Below, one piece after another: positions 8,534-16,781 of a stretch of DNA of 54,465 bases (within the stretch, counting starts at the first letter, position 1; the number at the start of each line of letters is the position of its first letter). This stretch comes from UBA4615 sp046046245. Lineage in GTDB: Bacteria; Pseudomonadota; Gammaproteobacteria; Burkholderiales; Burkholderiaceae_E. The notes below the pieces were generated by a model. That model was not told the origin of the DNA, searched no databases, and saw only the letters and a list, made by a program, of their open reading frames with translations. The stretch is from assembly GCA_046046245.1 (NCBI GenBank), contig JBJOKE010000076.1:1-54465 (forward strand), written 5' to 3'. Made by a program: the position numbers and the translations under genes.

Positions 8534-9184
8534 ATGCGAGTCCTGATCGTCGACGACCATCCACTGATGCGCGGCGGCGTCGTCGTCCAGTTGCGAGAGA
8601 CCTGGGGCGCGCCGGCGATCGAGCAGGCGGACACCCTGGCCGAGGGACTGCGGGTGCTGACGACCGCGTCGCGCGTCGACCTGGTGCTGCTCGACCTGAA
8701 CCTGCCGGACACCGTCGGCACCTCGGGAATCGAGACGCTGCGCCAGCGCTTTCCGCGCGTGCCGGTGATGGTGCTGTCGGGCTCGGCCGACAGGGCGACG
8801 ATCGACCGCTGCCTGCGCGCGGGGGCGAGCGGCTTCCTGCCCAAGTCCGCCTCGGGAGAGCGCCTCGGCACGGCGGTCCGCGCGATCACGGGCGGCGGCA
8901 TCTACGTGCCGCGCGATGTCGAAGGGGGCCCGCCCCGCGGCTGGGGGGTGCCGGCCGCCGGGCCCGCGGCCGCCGACCCGCGCGGGCTCGGCCTCACCGA
9001 CCGGCAGACCGACGTGCTGAAGCTGATCATGCGGGGCCTGCCGAACAAGCTGATCGGGCGGCAGCTGCAGCTCGCCGAAGGCACGGTGAAGGTTCATGTC
9101 AGCGCCGTGCTGCGTGCGCTCGGGGCGCGCAACCGGACCCAGGCGGTGCTGGCCGCGAACCGGCTCGGGCTGCGCGCCGACTGA
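8534..9184 (+). CDS. NarL/LuxR-family response regulator
   Basis: A 216-residue two-domain regulator. The receiver begins MRVLIVDDHP with acidic Asp7/Asp8, phospho-acceptor Asp54 in VLLDLNLPD, and Lys104 in GFLPKS. A Gly/Pro-rich linker leads to a LuxR-type helix-turn-helix (about residues 153-208: LTDRQTDVLKL, NKLIGRQLQLAEGTVKVHVS). The ribosome-binding site is strong. No histidine kinase is adjacent, so it is an orphan regulator in this window and its targets are unknown. Confidence 0.93.
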   Translation: MRVLIVDDHPLMRGGVVVQLRETWGAPAIEQADTLAEGLRVLTTASRVDLVLLDLNLPDTVGTSGIETLRQRFPRVPVMVLSGSADRATIDRCLRAGASGFLPKSASGERLGTAVRAITGGGIYVPRDVEGGPPRGWGVPAAGPAAADPRGLGLTDRQTDVLKLIMRGLPNKLIGRQLQLAEGTVKVHVSAVLRALGARNRTQAVLAANRLGLRAD

Positions 9185-9274
9185 CCGCCCTGGGCCGGGG
9201 CCGCTCGGCCCGGGCGACGGGCGGCCCGCGGACCTCGAATCGCCGCAGCCCGCAGCGACGGGCCCGGCGCCGCG

Positions 9275-10585
9275 TCACCCCCAGCGGAACGCCGAGCGCG
9301 GCGGCAGCGCGAAGCCGCCGGCGAGCGACTCGCCGATCCGCAGCCCCTCGTTCCACTTCGCCATCCGCTCGGAGCGTGCGAACGATCCGACCTTCAGCTG
9401 CCTCGCGCCCCAGCCCACGGCGAGATGGACGATCGTCGTGTCTTCGGTCTCGCCCGAGCGTGCCGAGACGATCGCATCCCAGCCGAGCGCCCGCGCGGCC
9501 TCGAGCGCCTCGCGCGTCTCGGTCAGCGTGCCCGCCTGGTTCGGCTTGATCAGCGCGGTGTTGCCGGCACCCAGCGCGGCGTGCGCGCGGATCCGCCCGG
9601 CATTCGTCACCACCGCGTCGTCGAGCACGACCTGCACGCGGGGACCGGCAGCCGCGGTGAAGGCGGCGAGTCCGTCCGGATCGTCCTCGGCCAGCGGATC
9701 CTCGATCGACACCACCGGCCAGCGGCGCAACCAGCCGAGCAGCAGCTCCGCGAGCTCGGCCGACGCGAGCTCGCGCGGCGCCCCGCCCGCGCGTGCCATC
9801 CGGTAGCGTCCGCTGCGTCCGAAGTTGCTCGCTGCGACGTCGAGCGAGATCGCGACGTCCTCGCCGGGGCGCAGGCCGGCGGCCTCGATGGCCCGGGTCA
9901 GCATCTCGAGCGCCTGCTCGTTGTCGTCGAAGGCCGGCCAGAAGCCGCCCTCGTCGGCCACGCCCTGCAGGCGTCCGGCGTCGGCGAGCAGCCGGCCCGC
10001 GGCCCGATAGACCTCGGCGGTCCGGTCGAGCGCCGTGCGCCAGTCGTCGGCGCCGACGGCGACCACCATGAAGTCCTGCAGGTCGAGCCGGCCACCGGCG
10101 TGCGCACCGCCACCGAACACCTGGATCTCGGGCAGCGGCAGCACCGCGGGCCGGTCGCCGACGAGCCAGGCCCACAGCGGCCGGCCGGCCGCGGCCGCGG
10201 CCGCGTGCGCGACGGCCATCGAGGTCGCCACCAGCGCGTTGCCGCCCAGGCGTGCGCGATTCGGCGTGCCGTCGAGCTCGACGAGCACGGCATCGATCGC
10301 GGCCTGCTCGCAGACGTCTCGACCCACCAGCGCAGGCGCGATCTCGGCCTCGACGCCGGCGAGCGCGCGGCGAACGTCGAGGCCGCCGAAGGCCGCGCCA
10401 CCGTCGCGCAGGTCGACCGCCTCGCCGCTGCCGGTCGACGCGCCGGCCGGCGCGATCGCGCGACCGGTCGCGCCGGTGGCGGTGGCGACGTCGACCTCGA
10501 TCGTCGGACGACCGCGGGAGTCCCAGACGCGGCGGGCGCGGACGGCGGCGATGCGGCGGGACGGGGGCACGGGAACGGCGGTCAA
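9275..10585 (-). CDS. enolase paralogue with altered active site
   Basis: A 436-residue enolase-fold protein. Metal ligands are conserved (Asp249, Glu295, Asp322), as are the acid/base Glu212 in ADEGG, Lys347 in LIKPNQ, Lys398, and the loop ASTGS. Two positions differ from glycolytic enolases: the SHRSGE motif reads SARSGE (Ala375 replaces His), and the QEF motif reads QDF (Asp171 replaces Glu). No ATG fits. The TTG at 10585 is chosen because CCGGAG lies 6 bases upstream; GTG at 10570 is the alternative. It starts 27 bases after the kinase stop, so the two form a unit. It may act on a substrate related to 2-phosphoglycerate rather than in glycolysis; this is inference. Confidence 0.85.
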   Translation of the reverse strand: MTAVPVPPSRRIAAVRARRVWDSRGRPTIEVDVATATGATGRAIAPAGASTGSGEAVDLRDGGAAFGGLDVRRALAGVEAEIAPALVGRDVCEQAAIDAVLVELDGTPNRARLGGNALVATSMAVAHAAAAAAGRPLWAWLVGDRPAVLPLPEIQVFGGGAHAGGRLDLQDFMVVAVGADDWRTALDRTAEVYRAAGRLLADAGRLQGVADEGGFWPAFDDNEQALEMLTRAIEAAGLRPGEDVAISLDVAASNFGRSGRYRMARAGGAPRELASAELAELLLGWLRRWPVVSIEDPLAEDDPDGLAAFTAAAGPRVQVVLDDAVVTNAGRIRAHAALGAGNTALIKPNQAGTLTETREALEAARALGWDAIVSARSGETEDTTIVHLAVGWGARQLKVGSFARSERMAKWNEGLRIGESLAGGFALPPRSAFRWG

Positions 10586-10611
10586 GGCGGACTCCGGAGG
10601 AGGGGTCGGGT

Positions 10612-11664
10612 TCAGGCGGCGGCGAGTGCCGCGTACCAGGCATCGGCCACCGCGGCAGGCTCGGGCGGCGGCGCGGCGACGAAGCGGCCGGCCACGGTGC
10701 GCACCCGATCGCGGTCGCGCTCGTCGGTCAGGTATTCGACCGGGGACTTGCCGTCGACGCGGGCCAGCATCAGCGCGGGCAGCAGCGCCGCCACGCGGGC
10801 GGCCAGCGTCTCGCGCGGCTCGAAGCGCGCGACCTCGAACCAGGCGGCGGCGAACGCGTCGAACGCGGCGCGCAGCGCAGCGCGCGCGCCGGGCCGCGAC
10901 GCGGCGCCCCAGACAGCCTTCAGCAGCAGGTGATTCAGGCAGAAGGCCGCGTCGAAGGCCGGATCGCCGTACCACGCGCACTCGGCATCGAGGATCACCG
11001 GTCCGTCCGGGCCCACCAGCAGGTTCTTCGGGCTCAGGTCACCGTGCACCAGCGCGATGCGGGTCTCGGCCGTGGCCTGCGCGAGCGCGTGCAGGCGCGA
11101 CGCGAGCGCCGGGTGCCGGGCGGCGGTCGCGAGCAGGTAGGGCTCGAGCCGCAGCGCGACGAACAGCGGCGTGGTGTCGAAGCGTGCGGCGATCGCCCGG
11201 TCGCCGGCGGTCGCGGCGTGGATCGAGCCGATCGACTCGGCCACGCGCGCCGCGAATGCGGGATCGATGCGGCCGTCGCGCAGTTCGCCCTTCCAGACCG
11301 GGTGCCGCACGGGGTCGAGCCAGTCCATGGCGAGCGCGTTGGCGCTTGCGTCGTAGCCGAGCAGGTGCGGCGCCGCGCCGGGTCGCACGGTCGCCGCGAC
11401 CCGCAGCCAGTCGGCCTCGTGGGCGCTGCGCGCGACCGGCACGCGCCAGTCGGCCGCGACCTTCAGCCGCTCGAGGGCGCGCTTCAGGCAGACGCTTCGG
11501 CCGGGCAGGTCCACTCGGACGATGTCCGAGGAGACGCCGCCGGCGAGCGGCACGCAGTCGAGCGGTTCGTCGGGCTCGCACAGGCCGAGCCGCGCGAGCA
11601 CCGCGCGCGCGGTCGCCGCATCCAGCGTGGGGCCGGCCTGCGCCGCGCCGAGGGAGGTCTCCAT
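10612..11664 (-). CDS. APH-family phosphotransferase (small-molecule kinase)
   Basis: A 350-residue aminoglycoside-phosphotransferase/choline-kinase-fold enzyme. It has an N-lobe lysine (Lys61 in VCLKRAL), the Brenner motif HGDLSPKNLL with catalytic Asp209 and Asn214, and the metal-binding segment ILDAECAWYGDPAFD (Asp226). Nothing suggests an antibiotic substrate. It immediately precedes the enolase-like gene, so a phosphorylate-then-dehydrate pair is plausible but unproven. The ATG at 11664 lies 9 bases after a TACAAT hexamer without Shine-Dalgarno, so it may be leaderless. It diverges from the PaaK-like gene. Confidence 0.85.
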   Translation of the reverse strand: METSLGAAQAGPTLDAATARAVLARLGLCEPDEPLDCVPLAGGVSSDIVRVDLPGRSVCLKRALERLKVAADWRVPVARSAHEADWLRVAATVRPGAAPHLLGYDASANALAMDWLDPVRHPVWKGELRDGRIDPAFAARVAESIGSIHAATAGDRAIAARFDTTPLFVALRLEPYLLATAARHPALASRLHALAQATAETRIALVHGDLSPKNLLVGPDGPVILDAECAWYGDPAFDAAFCLNHLLLKAVWGAASRPGARAALRAAFDAFAAAWFEVARFEPRETLAARVAALLPALMLARVDGKSPVEYLTDERDRDRVRTVAGRFVAAPPPEPAAVADAWYAALAAA

Positions 11665-11673
11665 GGAGACCGG

Positions 11674-11679
11674 ATTGTA
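11674..11679 (-). promoter_or_regulatory. candidate -10 element of the kinase gene
   Basis: TACAAT on the minus strand, 9 bases before the ATG at 11664. No recognisable -35 is present at normal spacing. Confidence 0.4.
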
Positions 11680-11709
11680 GGCGCTCGTCGCGCGCGCCGC
11701 GCGCGGCGG

Positions 11710-11723
11710 TTGACCTGCGTCAA
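11710..11723. promoter_or_regulatory. FNR/Anr-type palindromic box
   Basis: TTGACCTGCGTCAA is a perfect TTGAC-N4-GTCAA palindrome, matching the binding pattern of FNR/Anr/Dnr-type CRP-family regulators. It lies between the divergent kinase and PaaK-like starts. A TACGAT hexamer at 11756-11761 could be the -10 for the plus-strand gene. That would place the box near -51 rather than the classical -41.5, so the geometry is imperfect. Confidence 0.55.
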
Positions 11724-11800
11724 GCACGGCGCGGCCCGCGCCGTGCCGACGGCCCTACGATGGACCCCGATCGGCCGATCGGCCGAACGACGAGGCCCCG

Positions 11801-13315
11801 ATGCACGCCGAGCCGTCCTCTTCCCGCCCCGCCCCGACGCCGTGGCACGGCGCCATGCTGGCCGCGGCCGCGGCACCCTTCGACCCGTGGCGCGCGTTCA
11901 ACGCGGGCTGCGACGTCTGGTCCGGCGGCCGCGCCGACGCCGCGGGACTCGCGCGGCGCGCGGCGTGGCGGCTGCGCGAACTGCTGGAGGCGGCGTGCGC
12001 CGCACCGCTGCACGCCGAGCGGCTGCGGCGGGCGGCGGGCGGTGGGCTCGGCGACCCGCTGCGGTCGAGGGCGGCGGCACGCCGCGTCGCCGGCCTGCCG
12101 CTGGCGGCCATCGAGCCGATCGACCGCGCGACGACGATGGCGCGTTTCGACGAGGCCTGCACGGACCGGGCGATCACGCTCGCCGGGGTCCGCGCGTTCG
12201 TCGACGATCCGGCGCGCCTGGGCGATGCCTTCCTCGGCCGATACGCGATCTGGTCGAGTTCCGGCACGACCGGGACGCCGGGCCTCTGGGTGCACGACTC
12301 CGGCGCGCTCGCGGTCTACGACGCGCTCGAGTCCTTGCGATCCGGTGGCCTGGATCGACCCGGTCGCCCGGCGGGCTGGCTCGACGGCTGGCTCGCGTCG
12401 CCCGCGTTCGGCGGCCGCTATGCGATGGTGGGCGCGACCGGCGGTCACTTCGCCGGCAACGCGAGCGTCGAGCGGCTGCGGCGGCTCTGGCCCTGGGCTG
12501 CGCACGCGATGTGCACGGTCTCGATCCTTCGGCCGATCGGCGAGGTCTGCGCCGAGCTCGACGCGTTCGCGCCGACGATCGTCGCGACCTATCCCACCGC
12601 CGCCGAGCTGCTCGCGGCCGAGCGTCGAGCGGGCCGGCTGCGGATCCGGCCGCGCGAGCTCTGGCTGGGCGGCGAGCAGCTCGCCGAGACGGCGCGCCGC
12701 GCGATCGCCGAGGCCTTCGACTGCCCGGTGCGCCAGAGCTACGGCGCGTCGGAGTGCCTGGCGATCGGCTGGGAGTGCCCGGCCGGCGCGCTGCACCTGA
12801 ACAGCGACTGGGTGGTGCTCGAGCCGGTGGACCGGGCGCTGCGGCCGGTGCCGCCGGGCACGCCCTCGCACACGGTGCTGCTCACCAACCTCGCCAATCG
12901 CGTCCAGCCGATCCTGCGGCACGACCTCGGGGACAGCATCACCCTGATGCCGGCACCGTGCCGCTGCGGCAGCGCGATGCCGACGCTGCGCGTCGAGGGC
13001 CGACGCGACGACGTGCTCGCGTTCGATGCTCCGGACGGGCGGCGGCGGCTGTTGCCGCTCGCGCTGGTCACCGTGATCGAGGACGAGGCCGGCGCGTTCG
13101 ATTTCCAGCTCGTCGGCCGCGACGCGCGCACGCTCGGGCTGCGGCTCGGCGGCGCCGATGCGACGCCCGCGTGCCGCGAGCGCTGCCACCGGGCGCTGCG
13201 CGCGTTCCTCGACGCACAGGGGCTCGCGGCGGTGCGCGTCGTCGACGAGGCGCAGCCGCCGGCGCGCGAGCCGCGCAGCGGCAAGCTGCGGCGGGTCGTG
13301 CACACCGGCGCCTGA
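11801..13315 (+). CDS. PaaK/CapK-like adenylate-forming enzyme
   Basis: A 504-residue protein of the phenylacetate-CoA-ligase-like branch of the ANL superfamily. It has the phosphate loop SSGTTGTPG (residues 152-160), the adenine-binding stretch QSYGASECL, and the Cys-containing PCRCGSAMPTLRVEGRRDD segment seen in PaaK/CapK proteins, with a C-terminal GKLRR lysine. The N-terminal ~90 residues are Ala/Arg-rich and less conserved. The likely chemistry is activation of a carboxylate as an acyl-adenylate; the acid is unknown. It diverges from the kinase-enolase pair, with an FNR-type palindrome in the gap. Confidence 0.82.
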   Translation: MHAEPSSSRPAPTPWHGAMLAAAAAPFDPWRAFNAGCDVWSGGRADAAGLARRAAWRLRELLEAACAAPLHAERLRRAAGGGLGDPLRSRAAARRVAGLPLAAIEPIDRATTMARFDEACTDRAITLAGVRAFVDDPARLGDAFLGRYAIWSSSGTTGTPGLWVHDSGALAVYDALESLRSGGLDRPGRPAGWLDGWLASPAFGGRYAMVGATGGHFAGNASVERLRRLWPWAAHAMCTVSILRPIGEVCAELDAFAPTIVATYPTAAELLAAERRAGRLRIRPRELWLGGEQLAETARRAIAEAFDCPVRQSYGASECLAIGWECPAGALHLNSDWVVLEPVDRALRPVPPGTPSHTVLLTNLANRVQPILRHDLGDSITLMPAPCRCGSAMPTLRVEGRRDDVLAFDAPDGRRRLLPLALVTVIEDEAGAFDFQLVGRDARTLGLRLGGADATPACRERCHRALRAFLDAQGLAAVRVVDEAQPPAREPRSGKLRRVVHTGA

Positions 13316-13316
13316 G

Positions 13317-13340
13317 CCCGCGCGGCACGCCGGGCGCGGG
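13317..13340. terminator. hairpin between convergent genes
   Basis: CCCGCGC (13317-13323) pairs with GCGCGGG (13334-13340) across a 10-base loop, just after the PaaK-like stop and before the end of the convergent ABC ATPase gene. There is no T-tract, so its efficiency is uncertain. Confidence 0.35.
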
Positions 13341-13381
13341 TCGCTCGATGCGCCCCCGGGCTCGACCGTGCGCGTGGCCGG

Positions 13382-14119
13382 TCAGTCGAGCCAGTCGCCG
13401 GCGAGGAAGCGGCGCGCGGTCTCGGTGCGCGGCGCGGCGAAGAAGGCGGCGGCGTCACCGGCCTCGACGACCCGGCCGCGATGCAGCAGCACGACGACCT
13501 CGGCGACGCGGCGCGCCTGGGCGAGGTCGTGCGTCGTCATCACCCAGCCGATGCCGCGCGTCGACAGCGCCATCAGGTGGCGCTCGATCGCCGCGCCGGC
13601 CGCCGGATCGAGGCTCGAGGTCGGTTCGTCGAGCAGCAGGCAGTCCGGACCCAGCGCCTGCGCGCGGGCGATCGCCAGGCGCTGCTGCTCGCCGCCCGAC
13701 AGCCGCCGGGCGGGGCGCGCCGCCGCGTAGGCGAGCCCGACGTCGGCGAGCGCGGCGTCGGCGCGCGCCGCCCGCTCGCGCGCCGGCCAGCCGGCGACCG
13801 CGAGCGCGTGCTCGACGTTCGCCCGTGCACTCCGGCGGAGCATCACCGGCCGCTGGAACACCAACGCGAGCCGCGCGGGGCGCGGGCGGCCATCCCCACC
13901 GAGCGCCTCGACCCGTCCCGCGCTCGGCGGCAGCAGCCCGTGCAGCGCCTGCAGCAGCGTGCTCTTGCCGGCCCCGTTCGGACCGACGACGACGGTGCGG
14001 CCGGCGAGCGGCAGTTCGAGGTCGACGCCGGCGAGCACGTCGAGCGCTCCGATGCGCAGGCCCAGGCCGTGCACCCTCAGGCGCGGACCCGTCGCGTGGC
14101 CGGAATCGCGCGGGTCCAC
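13382..14119 (-). CDS. tupC: tungstate-type ABC transporter ATPase
   Basis: A 245-residue ABC ATPase. Walker A is GPNGAGKST (residues 46-54), the signature is LSGGEQQR (140-147), Walker B is LLLDEP (161-166), and the switch His is in THD. The size and the adjoining TupB-type permease indicate tungstate (or molybdate) import. No ATG fits. The GTG at 14119, one base after the permease stop, is the most sensible start but has a weak ribosome-binding site, so coupling to the permease is likely. No periplasmic binding protein gene is adjacent. Confidence 0.82.
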   Translation of the reverse strand: MDPRDSGHATGPRLRVHGLGLRIGALDVLAGVDLELPLAGRTVVVGPNGAGKSTLLQALHGLLPPSAGRVEALGGDGRPRPARLALVFQRPVMLRRSARANVEHALAVAGWPARERAARADAALADVGLAYAAARPARRLSGGEQQRLAIARAQALGPDCLLLDEPTSSLDPAAGAAIERHLMALSTRGIGWVMTTHDLAQARRVAEVVVLLHRGRVVEAGDAAAFFAAPRTETARRFLAGDWLD

Positions 14120-14120
14120 G

Positions 14121-14825
14121 TCAGCCGAAGCGCCGCAGCGCGTACTGCCGCACGCCGAACGCACACGCGTTGACCGCGACCACCACCGCGACCAGCACCA
14201 GCCCGAGACCCAGCGCGAGCGGCAGATCCCCCTTGCTGGTCTCGAGCGCGATCGCGGTCGTCATCACGCGGGTCACGCCGTCGATGTTGCCGCCGACCAT
14301 CATCACCGCGCCGACCTCGGCCGCCGCGCGCCCGAAGCCGGCGAGCACCGCGGTCAGCAGCGAGAAGCGCGCCTCGAGCAGCAGCGTGCCGATGGTCTGC
14401 AGGCGGGACGCACCGAGCGAGCGCAGGTAGGGCCCGCATTCGACGAGCGCATCCTCGAGCGTCTGGCGCGCGAGCGCGGCGACGAGCGGCAGGACCAGCA
14501 GCGACTGCGCGATCACCATCGCGGTCGGCGTGAACAGCAGTCCCATCGGACCGAGCGGGCCCGCGCGCGACAGCAGCAGGTAGACCAGCAGGCCGACGAC
14601 GACGGCCGGCAGGCCCATCATCGCGTTCAGCACCGCGACGACCGCGCCGCGTCCCGGGAACGGGGTCAGCGCGAGCCAGGCGGCCAGCGGCAGCGCGACC
14701 GCCGCCGACAGCAGCGTCGCGAGGCCGCTCACCTGCAGGCTCAGCCCGACGATCGGCCACAGCGCGCCGCTGCCGTCGAGCACCAGCCCGAGCGCCTGCC
14801 GTGCGCTCGCCGCCAGTCCGTCCAT
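14121..14825 (-). CDS. tupB: tungstate-type ABC transporter permease
   Basis: A 234-residue inner-membrane permease with five or six helices. The cytoplasmic EAA-like loop reads GFGRAAAEVGAVMMVGGNIDGVTRVMTTAIALET, strongly reminiscent of TupB. It contacts the ATPase encoded immediately downstream. Start is the ATG at 14825, the first with a complete first helix. A TAGAGT hexamer ~35 bases upstream may be its -10. Specificity (tungstate rather than molybdate or sulfate) is inferred from family resemblance only. Confidence 0.82.
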   Translation of the reverse strand: MDGLAASARQALGLVLDGSGALWPIVGLSLQVSGLATLLSAAVALPLAAWLALTPFPGRGAVVAVLNAMMGLPAVVVGLLVYLLLSRAGPLGPMGLLFTPTAMVIAQSLLVLPLVAALARQTLEDALVECGPYLRSLGASRLQTIGTLLLEARFSLLTAVLAGFGRAAAEVGAVMMVGGNIDGVTRVMTTAIALETSKGDLPLALGLGLVLVAVVVAVNACAFGVRQYALRRFG

Positions 14826-14965
14826 CCGCGATCCGATCCCCGTGTGCCGTCGGGCCGTGACTCTAGCAGGTCGCCCTCCGCGGGCGCGGGCGGGCTGGCG
14901 GCGACCGCGCGGTACGCCTACGATCGCCGATCGTCCACCCCGCCGCATTGCGGCTGCCGGCCCCG

Positions 14966-16699
14966 ATGCCCCTGCCCGATCCGCCGTCGCCGCGCTCCGG
15001 TCCGCGCTGCCCGCGCCCGGCCTCGCACCCGCGGTCGGCCGCTCGCGTCGCGGGCCGCGGGTCCGCGACCCTCGCCGCGGGCCGGGCGGTCGGCACGCTG
15101 GTCGTGGCGGCGATCGTCGGCTGCGCCGCGCCCGGCAGTTCCACGTCCACGTCCACGTCCACGTCCGCACCCGCGCCCGCGCCCGGCGTCCTCGGCGCGC
15201 CCGGCTGCGATGCCTTCGCCGAGACGCTCGACGACACGGTCCGCAGGGCCGGCACCGGCGACGCGCAGGCGTCGCGCGTCGCCGGTGCCCGATGGCTGCG
15301 GACCGACCGGTTCGCCGCGTCCTTCGCCGACGAGGCGCTCGCGCCCGATGCCCGACGCGCCTGGCTCGAGCAGCTGCGCGAGCACGACGCCGGCGCGCGT
15401 CGGGTCGAGGTGGCGAACCTGCCCCCCGATGCGCGCGCCGCGGCGGCGCCAGCCGCGCGCGCCGTGCTGGCGGCCGTCGGGCTCCTCTCGCCGACCCGGC
15501 CGCAGACGGCGCCCGACGACGCGGCGTCCGCCGACGCCTCAGCCGTCGCCTCAGCGCCCACCGCCACCGCCACCGCCACCGCCACCGTCGCCGCCGCCGT
15601 CGCCCACTGCGGCCGCGCGGAGATCGACGCCATCGACGGCGACGCCGACGCGCTCGAGCGTCTGCGCAGGGCCGTCCGCGTGCCGGACGACTACGTCGCC
15701 TGGCAGCGCACGCTCGGCCTCTACCCGATCGCCGTGCTGCCCTTCGGCGCCGGGGTGCGTCGCGAGGAGGCTGCCACCTCCGCGGCCTTCGCCCGTCATG
15801 CCGGCCGCGTGGCCGAGGGCACGACGGTCTTCGCGCCGCAACGAGCCGCCGCGCCGGCCGGGGACGGCCCCCCGCCATCGATCGCCGACCGCGACGCGCT
15901 CGACGTGCCGCGGCTCGACCCCGTCTCCCGGACCGCGCTGCTCGCCGCACACGCGCCGCTCTGGGCACTAGAGGGCGACGGCGACGACGATCGCTTCGGC
16001 GCGCTGGTCCTCGACGACGACGGCCGCGCGCGGGTCGACGTCGCGCGTCCGGTGGTCCACGCGCGCGTCGCCTTCACCCGCTGGGAGGGACGCGTCCGCG
16101 TCCAGCTCGTCTATGCCGCCTGGTTCCCGCGGCGCGCTCCGGCAGGCGTGCTCGATCCGCTCGCCGGCCACCTCGACGGCGTGCTGCTGCGCCTGACGCT
16201 CGACGAGGCGGGCCGCGTCGCGATGGTCGACTCGATCCACGCCTGCGGCTGCTGGCACCTGTTCGTGCCGGTCGGTCCGTGGCGGACGCGCCCGGCCCCG
16301 GTGCCCGGCGACGAGTGGGCGCTCGTGCCGGCGCGGCTGGACGCGGTCCCGCCGGGCGCTCGCGTGCGCGTGCGACTCGCGGCGCGCACGCATGCGGTCG
16401 AGGGCCTGGACGTCGCGACGTCGGTGCCGCCGACGGCGGCCGGCTACCGGCTCGTCGACGACGACGGGCTGCGGACCCTGCCGCATCCGCGCGGCGGCAC
16501 CCGCAGCCTCTACGACGCCCGAGGCCTCGTGCCCGGCACCGAGCGCGGCGAGCGCTGGCTCTTCTGGCCGATGGGCGTGGCCGAGCCCGGGGCGATGCGT
16601 CAGTGGGGCCGGCACGCGACGGCCTTCGTCGGGCGTCGGCACTTCGACGAGGCCGACCTGCTCGAGCGGCGCTTCGAGCGCGACATCGCCCTGCGCTGA
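14966..16699 (+). CDS. large predicted lipoprotein of unknown function
   Basis: A 577-residue protein I cannot assign to a family. The N-terminus has an Arg-rich region, a hydrophobic run and a lipobox-like IVGC (Cys53), followed by Ser-Thr and Pro-Ala dipeptide repeats. A second low-complexity Thr-Ala repeat lies near residue 200. The rest is a globular, acidic domain with a striking HACGCWH motif (425-431) in which two Cys and two His could bind a metal or form a disulfide, and a C-terminal WPMGVAEPGAMRQWGRHATAFVG stretch. The ATG at 14966 is preferred over an upstream TTG. It diverges from the tungstate permease gene. Confidence 0.7.
   Translation: MPLPDPPSPRSGPRCPRPASHPRSAARVAGRGSATLAAGRAVGTLVVAAIVGCAAPGSSTSTSTSTSAPAPAPGVLGAPGCDAFAETLDDTVRRAGTGDAQASRVAGARWLRTDRFAASFADEALAPDARRAWLEQLREHDAGARRVEVANLPPDARAAAAPAARAVLAAVGLLSPTRPQTAPDDAASADASAVASAPTATATATATVAAAVAHCGRAEIDAIDGDADALERLRRAVRVPDDYVAWQRTLGLYPIAVLPFGAGVRREEAATSAAFARHAGRVAEGTTVFAPQRAAAPAGDGPPPSIADRDALDVPRLDPVSRTALLAAHAPLWALEGDGDDDRFGALVLDDDGRARVDVARPVVHARVAFTRWEGRVRVQLVYAAWFPRRAPAGVLDPLAGHLDGVLLRLTLDEAGRVAMVDSIHACGCWHLFVPVGPWRTRPAPVPGDEWALVPARLDAVPPGARVRVRLAARTHAVEGLDVATSVPPTAAGYRLVDDDGLRTLPHPRGGTRSLYDARGLVPGTERGERWLFWPMGVAEPGAMRQWGRHATAFVGRRHFDEADLLERRFERDIALR
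15141..15166 (+). repeat. 6-bp tandem repeat coding Ser-Thr
   Basis: Four copies of CCACGT plus a partial copy, directly after the lipobox of the large lipoprotein. The unit is a multiple of three, so copy-number change would alter linker length without a frameshift. Confidence 0.8.
15559..15587 (+). repeat. 6-bp tandem repeat coding Thr-Ala
   Basis: Four copies of CACCGC plus a partial copy inside the lipoprotein gene; encodes a Thr-Ala-rich linker. In frame, so length polymorphism would be tolerated. Confidence 0.75.
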
Positions 16700-16781
16700 C
16701 CTGCCGTGTCGTGCCCGCCGCGCGCGCCCCAGCCGGGACGCGCGGCAGCGCCGGGCCGGGCGGCGTTCCGGGCAACCTCGG

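Noticed and set aside
9275..10585. Housekeeping glycolytic enolase
   Set aside because: Active-site differences (Ala375 for His, Asp171 for Glu), linkage to a kinase and lack of the usual pyrG/kdsA neighbours argue against it.
10612..11664. Aminoglycoside-resistance kinase
   Set aside because: Only the general APH fold motifs are present, and the operon partner is metabolic. There is no mobile-element context.
15141..15587. Short tandem repeats as a possible CRISPR array
   Set aside because: Units are 6 bp, coding, without spacers. They are linker-coding microsatellites.
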